Position numbers and translations under genes: made by a program. The notes under the pieces were generated by a model, which saw only the letters and a list, made by a program, of their open reading frames with translations, made no database searches and had not been told where the DNA came from. A DNA stretch of 64,000 bases from Novosphingobium hassiacum (GTDB lineage Bacteria; Pseudomonadota; Alphaproteobacteria; Sphingomonadales; Sphingomonadaceae), in NCBI RefSeq assembly GCF_014196055.1, contig NZ_JACICY010000001.1, forward strand, positions 372,001 through 436,000, written 5' to 3'. Of this stretch, positions 1 through 8,799 are shown one piece after another (within the stretch, counting starts at the first letter, position 1; every line of letters begins with the position of its first letter).

Positions 1-2453
1 CCGAGGATGCGGCAGCAGCGATGACGCGGATCGAGGCGGATCTCGTGGCAGCCGAAGCGGCGGTCACGGCGCAGGCGGAGCGTCGTCCAGTGCTGACAGC
101 GGCGATGGACGATGCCGACCGGGCAGCGCGTGCCGCGGAAGTGGCGCTGGCGCAACGGGTGGCCGAGCAGGCCGGGATCGACGCCGAGTGGCGCGTAGCC
201 GAGGCTGCGGTAGCGGCTGCGCGGACACAGTTGGCGCGGCTCGATGGCGATGCGGCGCGGCTCGTTGCGCAGGCGGATGCCCTGCAGCGCGAGCCCGACC
301 CGGGTGCGCAGATCGCCGAGGCGGAAGCGCGGCGGGCGGAAGCTGCGGCTGCTTTGGCGGCGGCGGAAACCGAACGCGCTGGACTGCTGACGCAGCGCGA
401 CGCGCTTTCGGTGCAACGCGATGCGGCGGGCAATGCGTTGGCGCAGGCGCGCGCGGAACTGGCCGGGATCGAGCGCGAGGCCGACGCCCTCGCACGTGAC
501 AAGGCTGCGCGCGAAAAGGCGGCGGCGGCCAAGGGACGCGGTGCTTCGGCGCTTGCCGGTTCACGGGCGGCACCTGGCTATGAGCGCGCGCTGGCGGCGG
601 TGCTCGGGCGCGATGCAGCAGCGCCGGTGGGGCCTGCGCCGAGTGGAGCCGAGGGGCGGTTTTGGACCGGGGCGGAGGCACCTGCCGCGCTGGCGGATGC
701 GCTGGCGCACCACGTGCCGCAATGCCCGCCCGAGCTTGCCGCGCGGCTGGCGCTGGTGCGGGTGGCAGATAGCGACGATGGGCGCGCGCTGGCTCCGGGC
801 GAGTGGCTGGTGACCAAGGCCGGGCATTTGCGCCGCTGGGACGGGTTCGTCGCGCGGGGCGAAGGCGCGGCGGAGGCAGCCGCGCTGGAGGCGGAAAATC
901 GGCTCGCGGGGCTTGCGGCGCTATTGCCCGAGCGGCGCGCGGCGGTGGCTGATGCAGAGACGGCATCGATGGCGGCGCGCAACGCACTGGGCGAGGTTCA
1001 GGCGCGGCTTGGTGGGGTCGAGAAGGCGATCTCTGCGGTATCAGATACCGAACGTTCGGCGTTGCGGGCGCTCGATGCTGCCGAAGCGGCGCAGGCGCGG
1101 ATGGCGCAGCGCAAGGCGGAACTGGCGCGGGCGCAGGGTGAACTCGCTGACCGGCGCGAAAGTGCCGCTGGCGAACTGGTGGCGGCAGAAGGGCGGCGTG
1201 ATGCCCTGCCCGATCCGGCGGCGGGGCGCACGGCACTGGAGTCGGCACGCGTGCGCAACGATGAGGCGCGACGTGGGTTGCAGGCGGCGAGCGCGGGAAT
1301 CGCGTCACTCGAGCAGGAGATCGCGGTCGGCAAGGAGCGGCTGGCAGGGCTGAAGGGCGACGCGCGTGCCTGGACTGCGCGCGCCGGGGACGCAGCCAAG
1401 CGGCTCGCGGAAATGACCGGGCGGCGTGAGGAACTTGAGCAGGAGCGCGCGGTACTGGCGGCCAAACCTGCCGGGCTCATCCGCGAGATCGAACAGGGCG
1501 AGGCGATCCGCAACCGGCTGGCGGGCGAGCTTGCGGCGGCTGAGACCGCGCTGGCGCTGGCGGATGCTGGCGCGAAGGGCGCTGACAGCACGCTTGCGGC
1601 GGCGAACGAGGCGCTGGCGACCGCGCGCGAGGGCCGCGCAGGTGCCTCGGCGCGGGCCGAAAACGAGGATGCGCGACGGCAAGAGATGGCAGGGATTTCA
1701 GGTGAGCGGTTCCAGTGCCCTCCCCCGCTGTTACCCGCGCGGTTCGAGTTCGATTCAGCAACGGTGGCGTCGGCGGGAGACGAAAGCGCGGCGATGGACC
1801 GGCTGGTGGCTGAGCGCGAGCGGATCGGGCCGGTCAATCTGGTCGCGGCTGCCGAACTTGCCGAAGCCGAAGAGCGCCACGGGACGAGCGTTGCCGAACA
1901 GGCCGAACTGACCGAAGCGGTGCATCGACTGCGCGGGTCGATCGGCAACCTCAACCGCGAGGGTCGCGAACGGCTGCGCGCGGCTTTCGAGGCGGTGGAC
2001 GGCCATTTCCGGCGGCTGTTCGCGCGGCTATTCGGCGGGGGGGAGGCGCATCTGGCGCTGATCGACAGCGACGACCCGCTTGAGGCAGGCCTCGAAATCT
2101 TCGCACAACCGCCGGGCAAGCGGCTGCAATCATTGACGTTGCTGTCAGGCGGCGAACAGGCGCTGACCGCCGTCGCGTTGATCTTCGCGCTGTTCCTGAC
2201 CAACCCCGCACCGATCTGCGTGCTCGACGAAGTCGACGCGCCGCTGGACGATGCCAATATCGAACGCTTCTGCGACCTGCTCGACGCGATGGTCGCCGAG
2301 ACCAGCACGCGCTACCTGATCGTCACGCACAACGCCGTGACCATGAGCCGTATGCACCGCCTGTTCGGCGTGACGATGGTGGAACAGGGCGTTTCAAGAC
2401 TGGTCAGCGTGGATCTGGGCGGGGCGGTGGAGTTGCTTGAGGCGGCGGGTTGA
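1..2453 (+). CDS. smc: Chromosome segregation protein SMC (3' part, 5' end outside window)
   Basis: This is the C-terminal part of an SMC ATPase, which organises and segregates the chromosome together with ScpA and ScpB. The reading frame is open from base 3 with no natural start, so the N-terminal Walker A head lies upstream of the window. What is visible is a long Ala/Glu/Arg-rich coiled coil, a hinge-like region at about 560-880 (around GYERALAAVLG), a second long coiled coil, and the C-terminal ATPase head. The head carries the signature LSGGEQALTA near 2140 and the Walker B motif CVLDEVDAPLDD near 2220, followed by a YLIVTHN switch. The internal methionine at 21 is not the true start. 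The several large ORFs antisense to it are composition artefacts. Confidence 0.95.
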   Translation, partial: EDAAAAMTRIEADLVAAEAAVTAQAERRPVLTAAMDDADRAARAAEVALAQRVAEQAGIDAEWRVAEAAVAAARTQLARLDGDAARLVAQADALQREPDPGAQIAEAEARRAEAAAALAAAETERAGLLTQRDALSVQRDAAGNALAQARAELAGIEREADALARDKAAREKAAAAKGRGASALAGSRAAPGYERALAAVLGRDAAAPVGPAPSGAEGRFWTGAEAPAALADALAHHVPQCPPELAARLALVRVADSDDGRALAPGEWLVTKAGHLRRWDGFVARGEGAAEAAALEAENRLAGLAALLPERRAAVADAETASMAARNALGEVQARLGGVEKAISAVSDTERSALRALDAAEAAQARMAQRKAELARAQGELADRRESAAGELVAAEGRRDALPDPAAGRTALESARVRNDEARRGLQAASAGIASLEQEIAVGKERLAGLKGDARAWTARAGDAAKRLAEMTGRREELEQERAVLAAKPAGLIREIEQGEAIRNRLAGELAAAETALALADAGAKGADSTLAAANEALATAREGRAGASARAENEDARRQEMAGISGERFQCPPPLLPARFEFDSATVASAGDESAAMDRLVAERERIGPVNLVAAAELAEAEERHGTSVAEQAELTEAVHRLRGSIGNLNREGRERLRAAFEAVDGHFRRLFARLFGGGEAHLALIDSDDPLEAGLEIFAQPPGKRLQSLTLLSGGEQALTAVALIFALFLTNPAPICVLDEVDAPLDDANIERFCDLLDAMVAETSTRYLIVTHNAVTMSRMHRLFGVTMVEQGVSRLVSVDLGGAVELLEAAG

Positions 2454-2501
2454 GGCTTCGCGAAGGTTTGCCTGCCCGGGCCGGAAGTGTATTCCGGCGC
2501 C

Positions 2502-3290
2502 ATGATTACCATCGAACCTGTTGCCCGGAGTAAAATCGAATTCCGGCTTTCGCGCGTGGCGCAAGAAGACGGCATCCGTTATCTGATGGCAGTCGAATCC
2601 GGGTCACGCGCCTGGGGCTTCCCGTCACCCGACAGTGATTACGATGTGCGCTTCATCTATGTCCGCCCCGCACGGGACTATGTCACGCTTCGGCCCCTGC
2701 GCGATGTTATCGAACGACCGATCGTGGACGACTTCGACGTAAATGGCTGGGACATTCGCAAAACGCTCGGCTTGCTTCTCAAACACAATGCGGTCGTGGC
2801 CGAGTGGCTGGATTCCCCTATCCGCTATTTGCCCGACGATCCGGCGATTGGGGAATTGTCAGCGCTTGCGGATCGGCATTTTGATCCGCGCGGCTATGCT
2901 CTCCACTATGCTAGCCTTGGCATGAACAACGTGAAGCGCTGGCCGGAGCATGCCGAAACCTTGTCCGCCAAGCGCTATTTCTATGCCCTGCGGCCCGCGC
3001 TCGCCGTACGCGCGCTACGCATGAATCCGCTGCGACGGCCACCAATGCGACTGCAGGACCTCATGGCGGTCATCGACCTGCCGCCTGCTATTGCCGACCA
3101 GATCAACGAACTGGTGACACTGAAGGCGCAGAAGCGGGAGAAGGCTGGAACCAAGCGGTCCGTCGAAATCGAGGCGCTTGTGCACGATGAACTGGCCCGC
3201 GCAGGAACAATTGAGCCGCGTCTCGCAAGCGAGACCTTTCTAAACGAGGCGGATATGCTTTTCCGCAGAATCGTAGGGGCGCGAGATTGA
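2502..3290 (+). CDS. YcgL/RlaP-like nucleotidyltransferase
   Basis: This is a predicted nucleotidyltransferase of the DNA polymerase beta superfamily (COG3541 type, related to RlaP/YcgL). The diagnostic motif GSRAWGFPSPDSDYDVRFIY lies near residues 28-47 and contains the GS and the DxD metal-binding residues. The protein is 262 aa from the ATG at 2502; an in-frame GTG at 2487 is an alternative start. The family is often linked to RNA repair or tRNA-like substrates, but the substrate cannot be read here. It stands alone after smc, and soxR converges on it with a gap of 12 bases. Confidence 0.75.
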   Translation: MITIEPVARSKIEFRLSRVAQEDGIRYLMAVESGSRAWGFPSPDSDYDVRFIYVRPARDYVTLRPLRDVIERPIVDDFDVNGWDIRKTLGLLLKHNAVVAEWLDSPIRYLPDDPAIGELSALADRHFDPRGYALHYASLGMNNVKRWPEHAETLSAKRYFYALRPALAVRALRMNPLRRPPMRLQDLMAVIDLPPAIADQINELVTLKAQKREKAGTKRSVEIEALVHDELARAGTIEPRLASETFLNEADMLFRRIVGARD

Positions 3291-3302
3291 ACTTCGGAAC
3301 GG

Positions 3303-3743
3303 TCAATCCAGCACGTACCGCGGCCCCGGTCCGGCGGCGCTGGCACGGTCTTCCTTGTTGGTGATGTGGCAGCGGTCTAGGCTGAGGCAGCCGCAGCCGA
3401 TGCATTCGTCTAGCTTGTTGCGGGTGCGGGTGAGCAACTGGATGCGGCTGTCGATCTCTTTACGCAGCGAGCGGCTGATCTTCTGCCAGTCCATGGTGTT
3501 GGGCGTGCGGCCCTGAGGCAGGGCGGCGAGTTCACGCTCGATCTCTGGCAGGCCGAGGCCTAGGCGCTGGGCGATCTGGACGAAGCCGAGGCGGCGGATG
3601 TCGGAGCGGAGGAAGCGGCGCTGGTTTCCGCCGGTGCGCAGCGATGTGATCAACCCGCGCTCTTCGTAATACCTGATCGCCGAGACGGCGAGGCCGGTGC
3701 GGCGCGACAAAGCGCCAATCGGGATAAGGTCATTGCGGTTCAT
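3303..3743 (-). CDS. soxR: Redox-sensitive MerR-family activator SoxR
   Basis: This is a 146-aa MerR-family regulator. It has an N-terminal winged helix-turn-helix (IGALSRRTGLAVSAIRYYEE), a dimerisation helix, and a C-terminal cluster-binding motif CIGCGCLSLDRC. The cysteines fall at residues 114, 117, 119 and 125, the CxxCxCx5C spacing that holds the [2Fe-2S] centre in SoxR. Oxidation of the cluster by redox-cycling compounds activates SoxR. I chose the ATG at 3743; the upstream extension to 3761 does not look conserved. A SoxR box lies about 50 bases upstream, suggesting autoregulation. No soxS is present, as is usual outside the enterobacteria, where SoxR acts directly on efflux or redox genes. 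Confidence 0.93.
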   Translation of the reverse strand: MNRNDLIPIGALSRRTGLAVSAIRYYEERGLITSLRTGGNQRRFLRSDIRRLGFVQIAQRLGLGLPEIERELAALPQGRTPNTMDWQKISRSLRKEIDSRIQLLTRTRNKLDECIGCGCLSLDRCHITNKEDRASAAGPGPRYVLD

Positions 3744-3793
3744 AATGGCGCACCCGTCCAAGGATTTCGTCCATTCTGACGATGGATCGACGA

Positions 3794-3811
3794 CCTCAAC
3801 CTAGCTTGAGG
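3794..3811. promoter_or_regulatory. SoxR box
   Basis: The sequence CCTCAACCTAGCTTGAGG is a near-perfect dyad: both 6-bp arms and the central CTAG match, with one mismatched pair. It differs from the Escherichia coli soxS operator CCTCAAGTTAACTTGAGG only in the centre. It lies between soxR and the end of ubiA, 51 bases upstream of the soxR start. Neither direction shows a strong -35/-10 pair at the 19-bp spacing of MerR promoters. An AT-rich TTATATTT follows it on the + strand. Confidence 0.85.
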
Positions 3812-3857
3812 TTATATTTCGGCAAGAGTGTATTGGTCCGTTGCGGTTACGATCGCC

Positions 3858-4772
3858 TCAAACGCTCCCGACGACGTAGCAAGCGGCGGCCATCAGCAGG
3901 CCGGCGAAGCGGTTCGAGCGGAACTTGACGAGCGGGTCGGCACCGTCTTCCCTGAGCGTGGCCACCTGCCAGCACAGATGCACGGCGACCGGCGCTAGAG
4001 TCAGCAGTGCAAGCGGATCGGGGCGGACGAGCCAGATCGCTCCGCCCCAACAGCCTGTCGCGAGCGCATAGAGACCGCCCGCCCCTGCCCTGACGTGGCG
4101 GCCGAACGATAGCGCGGACGAGCCGATGCCGACGAGCGCGTCATCCTCTCGGTCCTGCAGCGCGTAGATCGTGTCGTAGGCCATGCACCATGCCCAGCAT
4201 CCGGCGTAGAGCAGGCCGAGCGGGGCGAGGTATTCGAAGCCCGACGCCTCGACCCAGCCAACGGGTGCGCCCCACGTGAACACGAGGCCGAGCCACGCCT
4301 GCGGCCAGCCGGTGATGCGCTTCATGAACGGATAGGCGGCGACCAGGCCGAGGCTGCCGAGCGCCACGAGTTGCGCTTCCCAGCGCAGTTGCAGGAGGAC
4401 GACGAGACCGATCGCGCAGAGCGTGAGCAGCCAGATCCATGCCGCGCGTTTGCTGGTCGCGCCGCTGGCGATGGGGCGCGCGGCGGTGCGCGCGACGCGG
4501 GCGTCGAGATCGGCATCGACGATATCGTTGTAGACGCAGCCCGCCCCGCGCATCGCGATGGCGCCGAGCAGCATCCACGCGAGGATGCCCCAACGTGCGG
4601 TGCCTCCGGCGAGGAACAGACCCCACGCGCAGGGCCAGAACAGCAGCCACCAGCCGATCGGGCGATCGAACCGGGCGAGCAGCGCGAGGTTGCGCCACGG
4701 TTGCGGCAGACGCGCGACGTGTCCGCGATGTTCGCTGTCGGGGACGATCTGTTCCGATGTGGCCGGGTCCAT
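3858..4772 (-). CDS. ubiA: 4-hydroxybenzoate octaprenyltransferase
   Basis: UbiA is an integral membrane prenyltransferase that attaches the polyprenyl tail to 4-hydroxybenzoate in ubiquinone synthesis. The 304-aa protein has about eight hydrophobic segments and both Asp-rich prenyl-diphosphate motifs: NDIVDADLD in the first half and DTIYALQDREDD in the second. It starts at the ATG at 4772 (MDPATSEQ). A longer open frame reaching 5297 runs antisense through rsmE and is not credible as coding. It is divergent from rsmE with a 45-base gap. Confidence 0.95.
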   Translation of the reverse strand: MDPATSEQIVPDSEHRGHVARLPQPWRNLALLARFDRPIGWWLLFWPCAWGLFLAGGTARWGILAWMLLGAIAMRGAGCVYNDIVDADLDARVARTAARPIASGATSKRAAWIWLLTLCAIGLVVLLQLRWEAQLVALGSLGLVAAYPFMKRITGWPQAWLGLVFTWGAPVGWVEASGFEYLAPLGLLYAGCWAWCMAYDTIYALQDREDDALVGIGSSALSFGRHVRAGAGGLYALATGCWGGAIWLVRPDPLALLTLAPVAVHLCWQVATLREDGADPLVKFRSNRFAGLLMAAACYVVGSV

Positions 4773-4817
4773 GCTTGAAGCCTTACCGTCTGCAGCGAAT
4801 TCCGCTAGGCGGTTGTG

Positions 4818-5570
4818 ATGCCCGCTACCCCTGCATGGCCGCCAAAGTCCGCGCCGCGTCTGTTTGTCGAAACTGCGCTTGGTGAAGGCCTGCGCCTTTC
4901 GATCGAGGGCCAACAGGCGCATTACCTGGGCAAGGTGATGCGCGTGGGCGTGGGCGATGCAGTGATCGTGTGCGACGATGCGACCGGCGAATGGGTGGCG
5001 CGCGTGGCCGAAGCGGGCAAGCGCGAAGTAGTGGTTGCGGTCGAGCGGCAATTGCGCCCGCGCGAAGAGGTGCCGGACTTCTGGCTTTGTGCGGCGCTGC
5101 TGAAAAAGCCGAATTTCGATCTGGTGCTGGAAAAGGCGACCGAACTGGGCGTGGCGCGCGTGGTGCCGGTGGTGACGCGGCGCTGCGTGGCGGACAAGCT
5201 TAACCCCGAGCGGGCGCGGACGATCGTGACCGAGGCGGCCGAACAATGCGCGCGCACCGCGCTCCCGGCGCTGGGTGATCCGGTGAAGCTCGACCAATTA
5301 CTGCGCGACTGGCCCGAGGGGCGGACGCTGTTCTTTGCCGACGAGAATGGCGGGATGCAGGCTGGCGCGGCGTTTGCCTTGCATGGCATTGCTCCGGCCG
5401 CCCTGCTGATCGGGCCGGAAGGCGGGTTCGATGAGGCTGAACGGGCCAGCATCCGCGCGCATCCTGCGGCCATCGCGATCGGATTGGGGCCTCGCATCCT
5501 GCGCGGAGAGACAGCGGCAATCGCGGGAACGGCGCTGTGGATGGGGATGCAAGGCGACTGGCTCGACTAG
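4818..5570 (+). CDS. rsmE: 16S rRNA m3U1498 methyltransferase RsmE
   Basis: RsmE is a SPOUT-class methyltransferase that modifies U1498 of 16S rRNA in the assembled 30S subunit. The 250-aa protein shows an N-terminal PUA-like part with HYLGKVMRV, then the SPOUT core with LLKKPNFDLVLEKATELGV, the cofactor loop IGPEGGFDEAE and the C-terminal LGPRILRGETA knot motif. The start is ATG 4818; an overlapping GTG at 4815 is possible. It is followed 85 bases later by gshA in the same direction. Confidence 0.95.
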   Translation: MPATPAWPPKSAPRLFVETALGEGLRLSIEGQQAHYLGKVMRVGVGDAVIVCDDATGEWVARVAEAGKREVVVAVERQLRPREEVPDFWLCAALLKKPNFDLVLEKATELGVARVVPVVTRRCVADKLNPERARTIVTEAAEQCARTALPALGDPVKLDQLLRDWPEGRTLFFADENGGMQAGAAFALHGIAPAALLIGPEGGFDEAERASIRAHPAAIAIGLGPRILRGETAAIAGTALWMGMQGDWLD

Positions 5571-5655
5571 GTCAGCCAATCTGCAAAGGTGAGTCCCGCG
5601 CGGACGCAACAATTGCACTGGCGTAAAGCCTTGCGGCGCTTTAACGGATGCGCGC

Positions 5656-7029
5656 ATGAGCACGCGGCAAGTTTCAAATCGCAACGATCCCATCATCGAG
5701 AGCCGCGACATGCTGGTCGCGCCCATGCAGAAGGGTGAAAAGCCCAAGGCAGACTGGCGAATCGGCACCGAACACGAAAAGTTCGTCTACCGGACGGCGG
5801 ATCGTGCAGCGCCTTCGTACACCGAGCAGGGCGGCATCCGTGACCTGCTGTCGGCGATGACCGACTATGGCTGGGAGCCGGTGACCGAAGGCGGCAACGT
5901 CATCGCGATGAGCGGCGTCGACGGCGCGATCAGTCTGGAACCTGCAGGACAGCTCGAGCTTTCGGGCGCTCCACTGGAGAACCTGCACCAGACTTGCGCC
6001 GAAACCGGACGGCATCTGGTTCAGGTCAAGAGCATCGGCGACAAGTTGGGGCTGGGGTATCTTGGCCTCGGACTATGGCCCGACAAGACCCGCGAAGAAC
6101 TGCCGATCATGCCCAAGGGCCGCTACGACATCATGCTGCGACACATGCCGCGCGTGGGTTCGATGGGCCTCGACATGATGCTGCGGACCTGCACCATCCA
6201 GACCAACCTCGATTATTCGAGCGAGGCGGACATGGTGAAGAAGTTCCGCGTTTCGCTGGCGCTGCAGCCGCTGGCGACTGCGCTGTTCGCCAATTCGCCA
6301 TTCCTCGAAGGCAAGCCCAACGGGTTCCTGTCCTATCGCAGCCACATCTGGACCGATACAGATCCGGCGCGGACCGGGATGCTGGGCTTCGTGTTCGATG
6401 ACGGCTTCGGCTACGAGCGCTACGTCGACTACATGCTCGATGTGCCGATGTACTTCGTCTACCGCGACGGCAAATACATCGATGCCTCGGGCCTGTCGTT
6501 CCGCGATTTCCTCGACGGCAAGCTCTCGGTGCTGCCGGGCGAAAAGCCACACGCGTCGGACTGGGTCGATCACCTGTCGACCGCGTTTCCAGAGGTGCGG
6601 CTGAAGTCGTTCCTCGAGATGCGGGGCGCCGATGGCGGTCCATGGAACCGGATCTGCGCCCTGCCCGCGCTGTGGGTCGGGCTGCTCTATGATCAGGGTG
6701 CGCTGGATGCGGCGTGGGATCTGGTCAAGGACTGGGACATGGCCGGGCGCGAGGAACTGCGCGCGCAAGTGCCGAAGCTGGGGCTGGACGCGGCGCTGCC
6801 GGGTGGTGGAACCTTGCGCGACATTGCGGCGCAAGTGCTGGCGATTTCGCGCGGCGGGCTTTCGGCGCGGGCGCGGTTGAACGAGGCGGGCGATAACGAG
6901 ACTGGCTACCTTCAGCCGCTCGACGAAATCGTGGCGACGGGCAAGACTCCGGCGGAGCGCCTGCTCGACTTGTACAACGGACCGTGGGCTGGCGATCTGT
7001 CGCGGATCTACGAGGAAAAAAGCTTCTGA
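5656..7029 (+). CDS. gshA: Glutamate-cysteine ligase (plant/alphaproteobacterial type)
   Basis: This enzyme catalyses the first, ATP-dependent step of glutathione synthesis, joining glutamate to cysteine. The 457-aa sequence matches the class 2/plant-type family, with RIGTEHEKFVY near residue 36, the EGGNVIAM segment and SLEPAGQLELSGAP, and is unrelated in sequence to enterobacterial GshA. The rsmE-gshA order is common in alphaproteobacteria. Its stop overlaps the start of the next gene (TGATG), so the two are probably coupled. Confidence 0.95.
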   Translation: MSTRQVSNRNDPIIESRDMLVAPMQKGEKPKADWRIGTEHEKFVYRTADRAAPSYTEQGGIRDLLSAMTDYGWEPVTEGGNVIAMSGVDGAISLEPAGQLELSGAPLENLHQTCAETGRHLVQVKSIGDKLGLGYLGLGLWPDKTREELPIMPKGRYDIMLRHMPRVGSMGLDMMLRTCTIQTNLDYSSEADMVKKFRVSLALQPLATALFANSPFLEGKPNGFLSYRSHIWTDTDPARTGMLGFVFDDGFGYERYVDYMLDVPMYFVYRDGKYIDASGLSFRDFLDGKLSVLPGEKPHASDWVDHLSTAFPEVRLKSFLEMRGADGGPWNRICALPALWVGLLYDQGALDAAWDLVKDWDMAGREELRAQVPKLGLDAALPGGGTLRDIAAQVLAISRGGLSARARLNEAGDNETGYLQPLDEIVATGKTPAERLLDLYNGPWAGDLSRIYEEKSF

Positions 7030-7328
7030 TGATCATCCTCATCGGTAGCTTTCGATTTCCGCTGGAGAACTTCGAAGCTGCACAGCCGATGATGGAAAAG
7101 GTGATCGCCGCGACGCGCGCCGAGGACGGTTGCCTTATGTACGCCTATTCGCGCGACCTGCTGGACCCGAGCCTGGTGCGCGTGGCCGAGAAGTGGCGGG
7201 ACCGCGCGGCGCTCGATGCGCATTTTCAGACGCCGCACATGAAAGAATGGGCAGTTGAACGCGCGAGCCTCGGCCTGTCCGAGCGGGACATCAAGGTGTT
7301 CGAGAGCGACGAGGGCGTGGCGGTTTAG
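7029..7328 (+). CDS. Putative quinol monooxygenase (ABM domain)
   Basis: This is a 99-aa protein of the antibiotic-biosynthesis-monooxygenase fold, a ferredoxin-like dimer. The typical pattern is visible: an N-terminal strand MIILIGSFRF, then the EDGCLMYAYSRDLLDP segment and the VAEKWRDRAALDAHFQTPHMKEW segment. Such proteins act on quinols or degrade haem-like substrates, and the substrate here is unknown. I chose the ATG at 7029 because it overlaps the gshA stop; a longer frame from 6984 would overlap gshA by 15 codons. Confidence 0.8.
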   Translation: MIILIGSFRFPLENFEAAQPMMEKVIAATRAEDGCLMYAYSRDLLDPSLVRVAEKWRDRAALDAHFQTPHMKEWAVERASLGLSERDIKVFESDEGVAV

Positions 7329-7340
7329 TCTTCAAAAGAC

Positions 7341-7359
7341 CCGTTCGTGCCGAGCGAAG
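7341..7359. repeat. Half copy of the inverted-repeat family seen at 29026
   Basis: CCGTTCGTGCCGAGCGAAG matches the arm of the long inverted repeat at 29026-29092 at 18 of 19 bases. It sits in the 43-base gap between two convergent genes. Confidence 0.5.
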
Positions 7360-7371
7360 GTAGGGTAATCG

Positions 7372-8715
7372 CTACTCCGCTGGCTGGGCGACCGGGCGGT
7401 TGGGTGTGATCGCGGCGGTAAAGCGGCGCAGGGTGCGCGTGATCGGGCCGTGTTGCGCCATCCATGCATGATATTCGCGATATTTGGCGTCCTCGGCGAG
7501 GAGATGCTTCTCCTCGGTGCGGGCGCGCCAGTAATAAACACCGCTGACCAGCGCGAGGATCGTGGTGTTGCGGATCGCGTCGACCATCGAGCCGCTGGTC
7601 GCCAGAAACGGCAGCGAGGCGAGCCACCAGTAGGTGTTCTTCGAGAGATAGGCAGGGTGGCGGGTGAACGCGTATGGCCCGTTGGTCAGCACGCCGCGAT
7701 AGGTGAGGTTCGAAAAGCGCAGGCCGAAGGCGACCGTGGCCCATGCGTAGACCGCGGTGAGGAACACCAGCGCACCTGCCCATATCCATAGCAGTACATC
7801 GTGGCCCTGCAGCCAGAACGGCCATTCTGCGCCGTTGTGGCGGTAGTCGAGTACGCCGCCATCGCCCATCAGGATGAACGGCGGGTAGCACATCAGCGCC
7901 GCGACCCATGCTCCGAGGTGCGGGTTGGCAGTGCGGATCTGCGCGTCGAGCGGTTTCATCGTGACGAGATAGCCGACCATCGCGATCTGCACGTCGATCA
8001 TGAACATCGTCTCGATCAGCAGCGTGGCGAATTCGACCGGATCGTGGAACGCGTGGCTCCAGTCGAAGCGGACGACCGCGCCGAAGCCGCCGGGGACGAT
8101 CGAGATCATGAAGGCGCAGAAGAAGCCCTTGACGATCCACGCAAGCCAGTGGCGCTTGACCTCGGCTGCGTCCCACGGCTCACGCCCGATCAGCATCGCG
8201 CCGAAGTGCCAGGCTGGGTCGCGCGGGGTTACCAGCACGCGGTCGAGCCAGAGGACGTAAGGGATCGCGCCCATGAACAGGAACGGAGCCGCGCCCTCCA
8301 GCACTTCCATCGCGAAGACGTATTGCCCGCGCCAGTACCAACGGGCGATGCAATAGACGAGGCCGATGATCGCCCATGTCGCCCAAAGCCCGGCGATCTT
8401 GGTGATCGAAATGTCGATCACATCGCGCAAGGGTCGTGGATTGGACCAGTCGATGCCGGTGGAGGGGCGGCGGTGGACCTTGTCGACCAGCAGCGACCAG
8501 CCGACCATGCCTGCGCCCGAGAAGAGCATCGCGGTCATCGCTGCGGTGGGGCCGTCCATCACGGCGCGCGGGCCGGGGAGCGCGAACGCGTCGGCGATAG
8601 CGGGCCAGAAGCGGCAGACCAGCACCCAGAAGGCGAGGCCGACGAGGCCTGCGAGGCCGACGCCTGCGGAGACGTCCGACGGCGGGAGTGATGGGCGCGA
8701 GGTCATGTTGCCCAT
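7372..8715 (-). CDS. Isoprenylcysteine methyltransferase (ICMT/PEMT)-like membrane protein
   Basis: This is a 447-aa polytopic membrane protein with about ten hydrophobic stretches. The C-terminal third carries a signature of the ICMT/PEMT-like membrane methyltransferases: a GPYAFTRHPAYLSKNTYWW motif near residue 367 and the terminal EEKHLLAEDAKYREYHAW segment. These enzymes use SAM to methylate lipids or prenylated groups within the membrane. The N-terminal half is an extra membrane region without an assignable function. The substrate is unknown. It is convergent with the monooxygenase gene and about 80 bases downstream of the end of bamB. Confidence 0.7.
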   Translation of the reverse strand: MGNMTSRPSLPPSDVSAGVGLAGLVGLAFWVLVCRFWPAIADAFALPGPRAVMDGPTAAMTAMLFSGAGMVGWSLLVDKVHRRPSTGIDWSNPRPLRDVIDISITKIAGLWATWAIIGLVYCIARWYWRGQYVFAMEVLEGAAPFLFMGAIPYVLWLDRVLVTPRDPAWHFGAMLIGREPWDAAEVKRHWLAWIVKGFFCAFMISIVPGGFGAVVRFDWSHAFHDPVEFATLLIETMFMIDVQIAMVGYLVTMKPLDAQIRTANPHLGAWVAALMCYPPFILMGDGGVLDYRHNGAEWPFWLQGHDVLLWIWAGALVFLTAVYAWATVAFGLRFSNLTYRGVLTNGPYAFTRHPAYLSKNTYWWLASLPFLATSGSMVDAIRNTTILALVSGVYYWRARTEEKHLLAEDAKYREYHAWMAQHGPITRTLRRFTAAITPNRPVAQPAE

Positions 8716-8756
8716 CCCTTAGCCTACAAAGGGTTAGGAAACGGTTTTAACAACAG

Positions 8757-8790
8757 GCCCACCCCCTACCCCTCCCGCAAGCGGGAGGGG
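8757..8790. repeat. GC-rich intergenic hairpin repeat (family 1)
   Basis: GGCCCACCCC is followed by a perfect 10-bp stem CCCCTCCCGC / GCGGGAGGGG. The same unit recurs at 21370-21401, inverted at 21425-21456, at 32862-32896 and, degenerate, at 16345. It lies just downstream of the end of bamB and could also help end its transcript. Confidence 0.7.
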
Positions 8791-8799
8791 GAAGAAGGC

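Noticed and set aside
998..2308. Long open frames (up to 436 aa) on the minus strand opposite smc
   Set aside because: Strand composition of a GC-rich coiled-coil gene leaves antisense frames open; the translations are Ser/Ala/Arg-rich with no motif, whereas the + strand holds a clear SMC head.
4773..5297. N-terminal extension of ubiA across rsmE
   Set aside because: The extra 175 codons are antisense to rsmE, and the UbiA family begins near MDPATSEQ.
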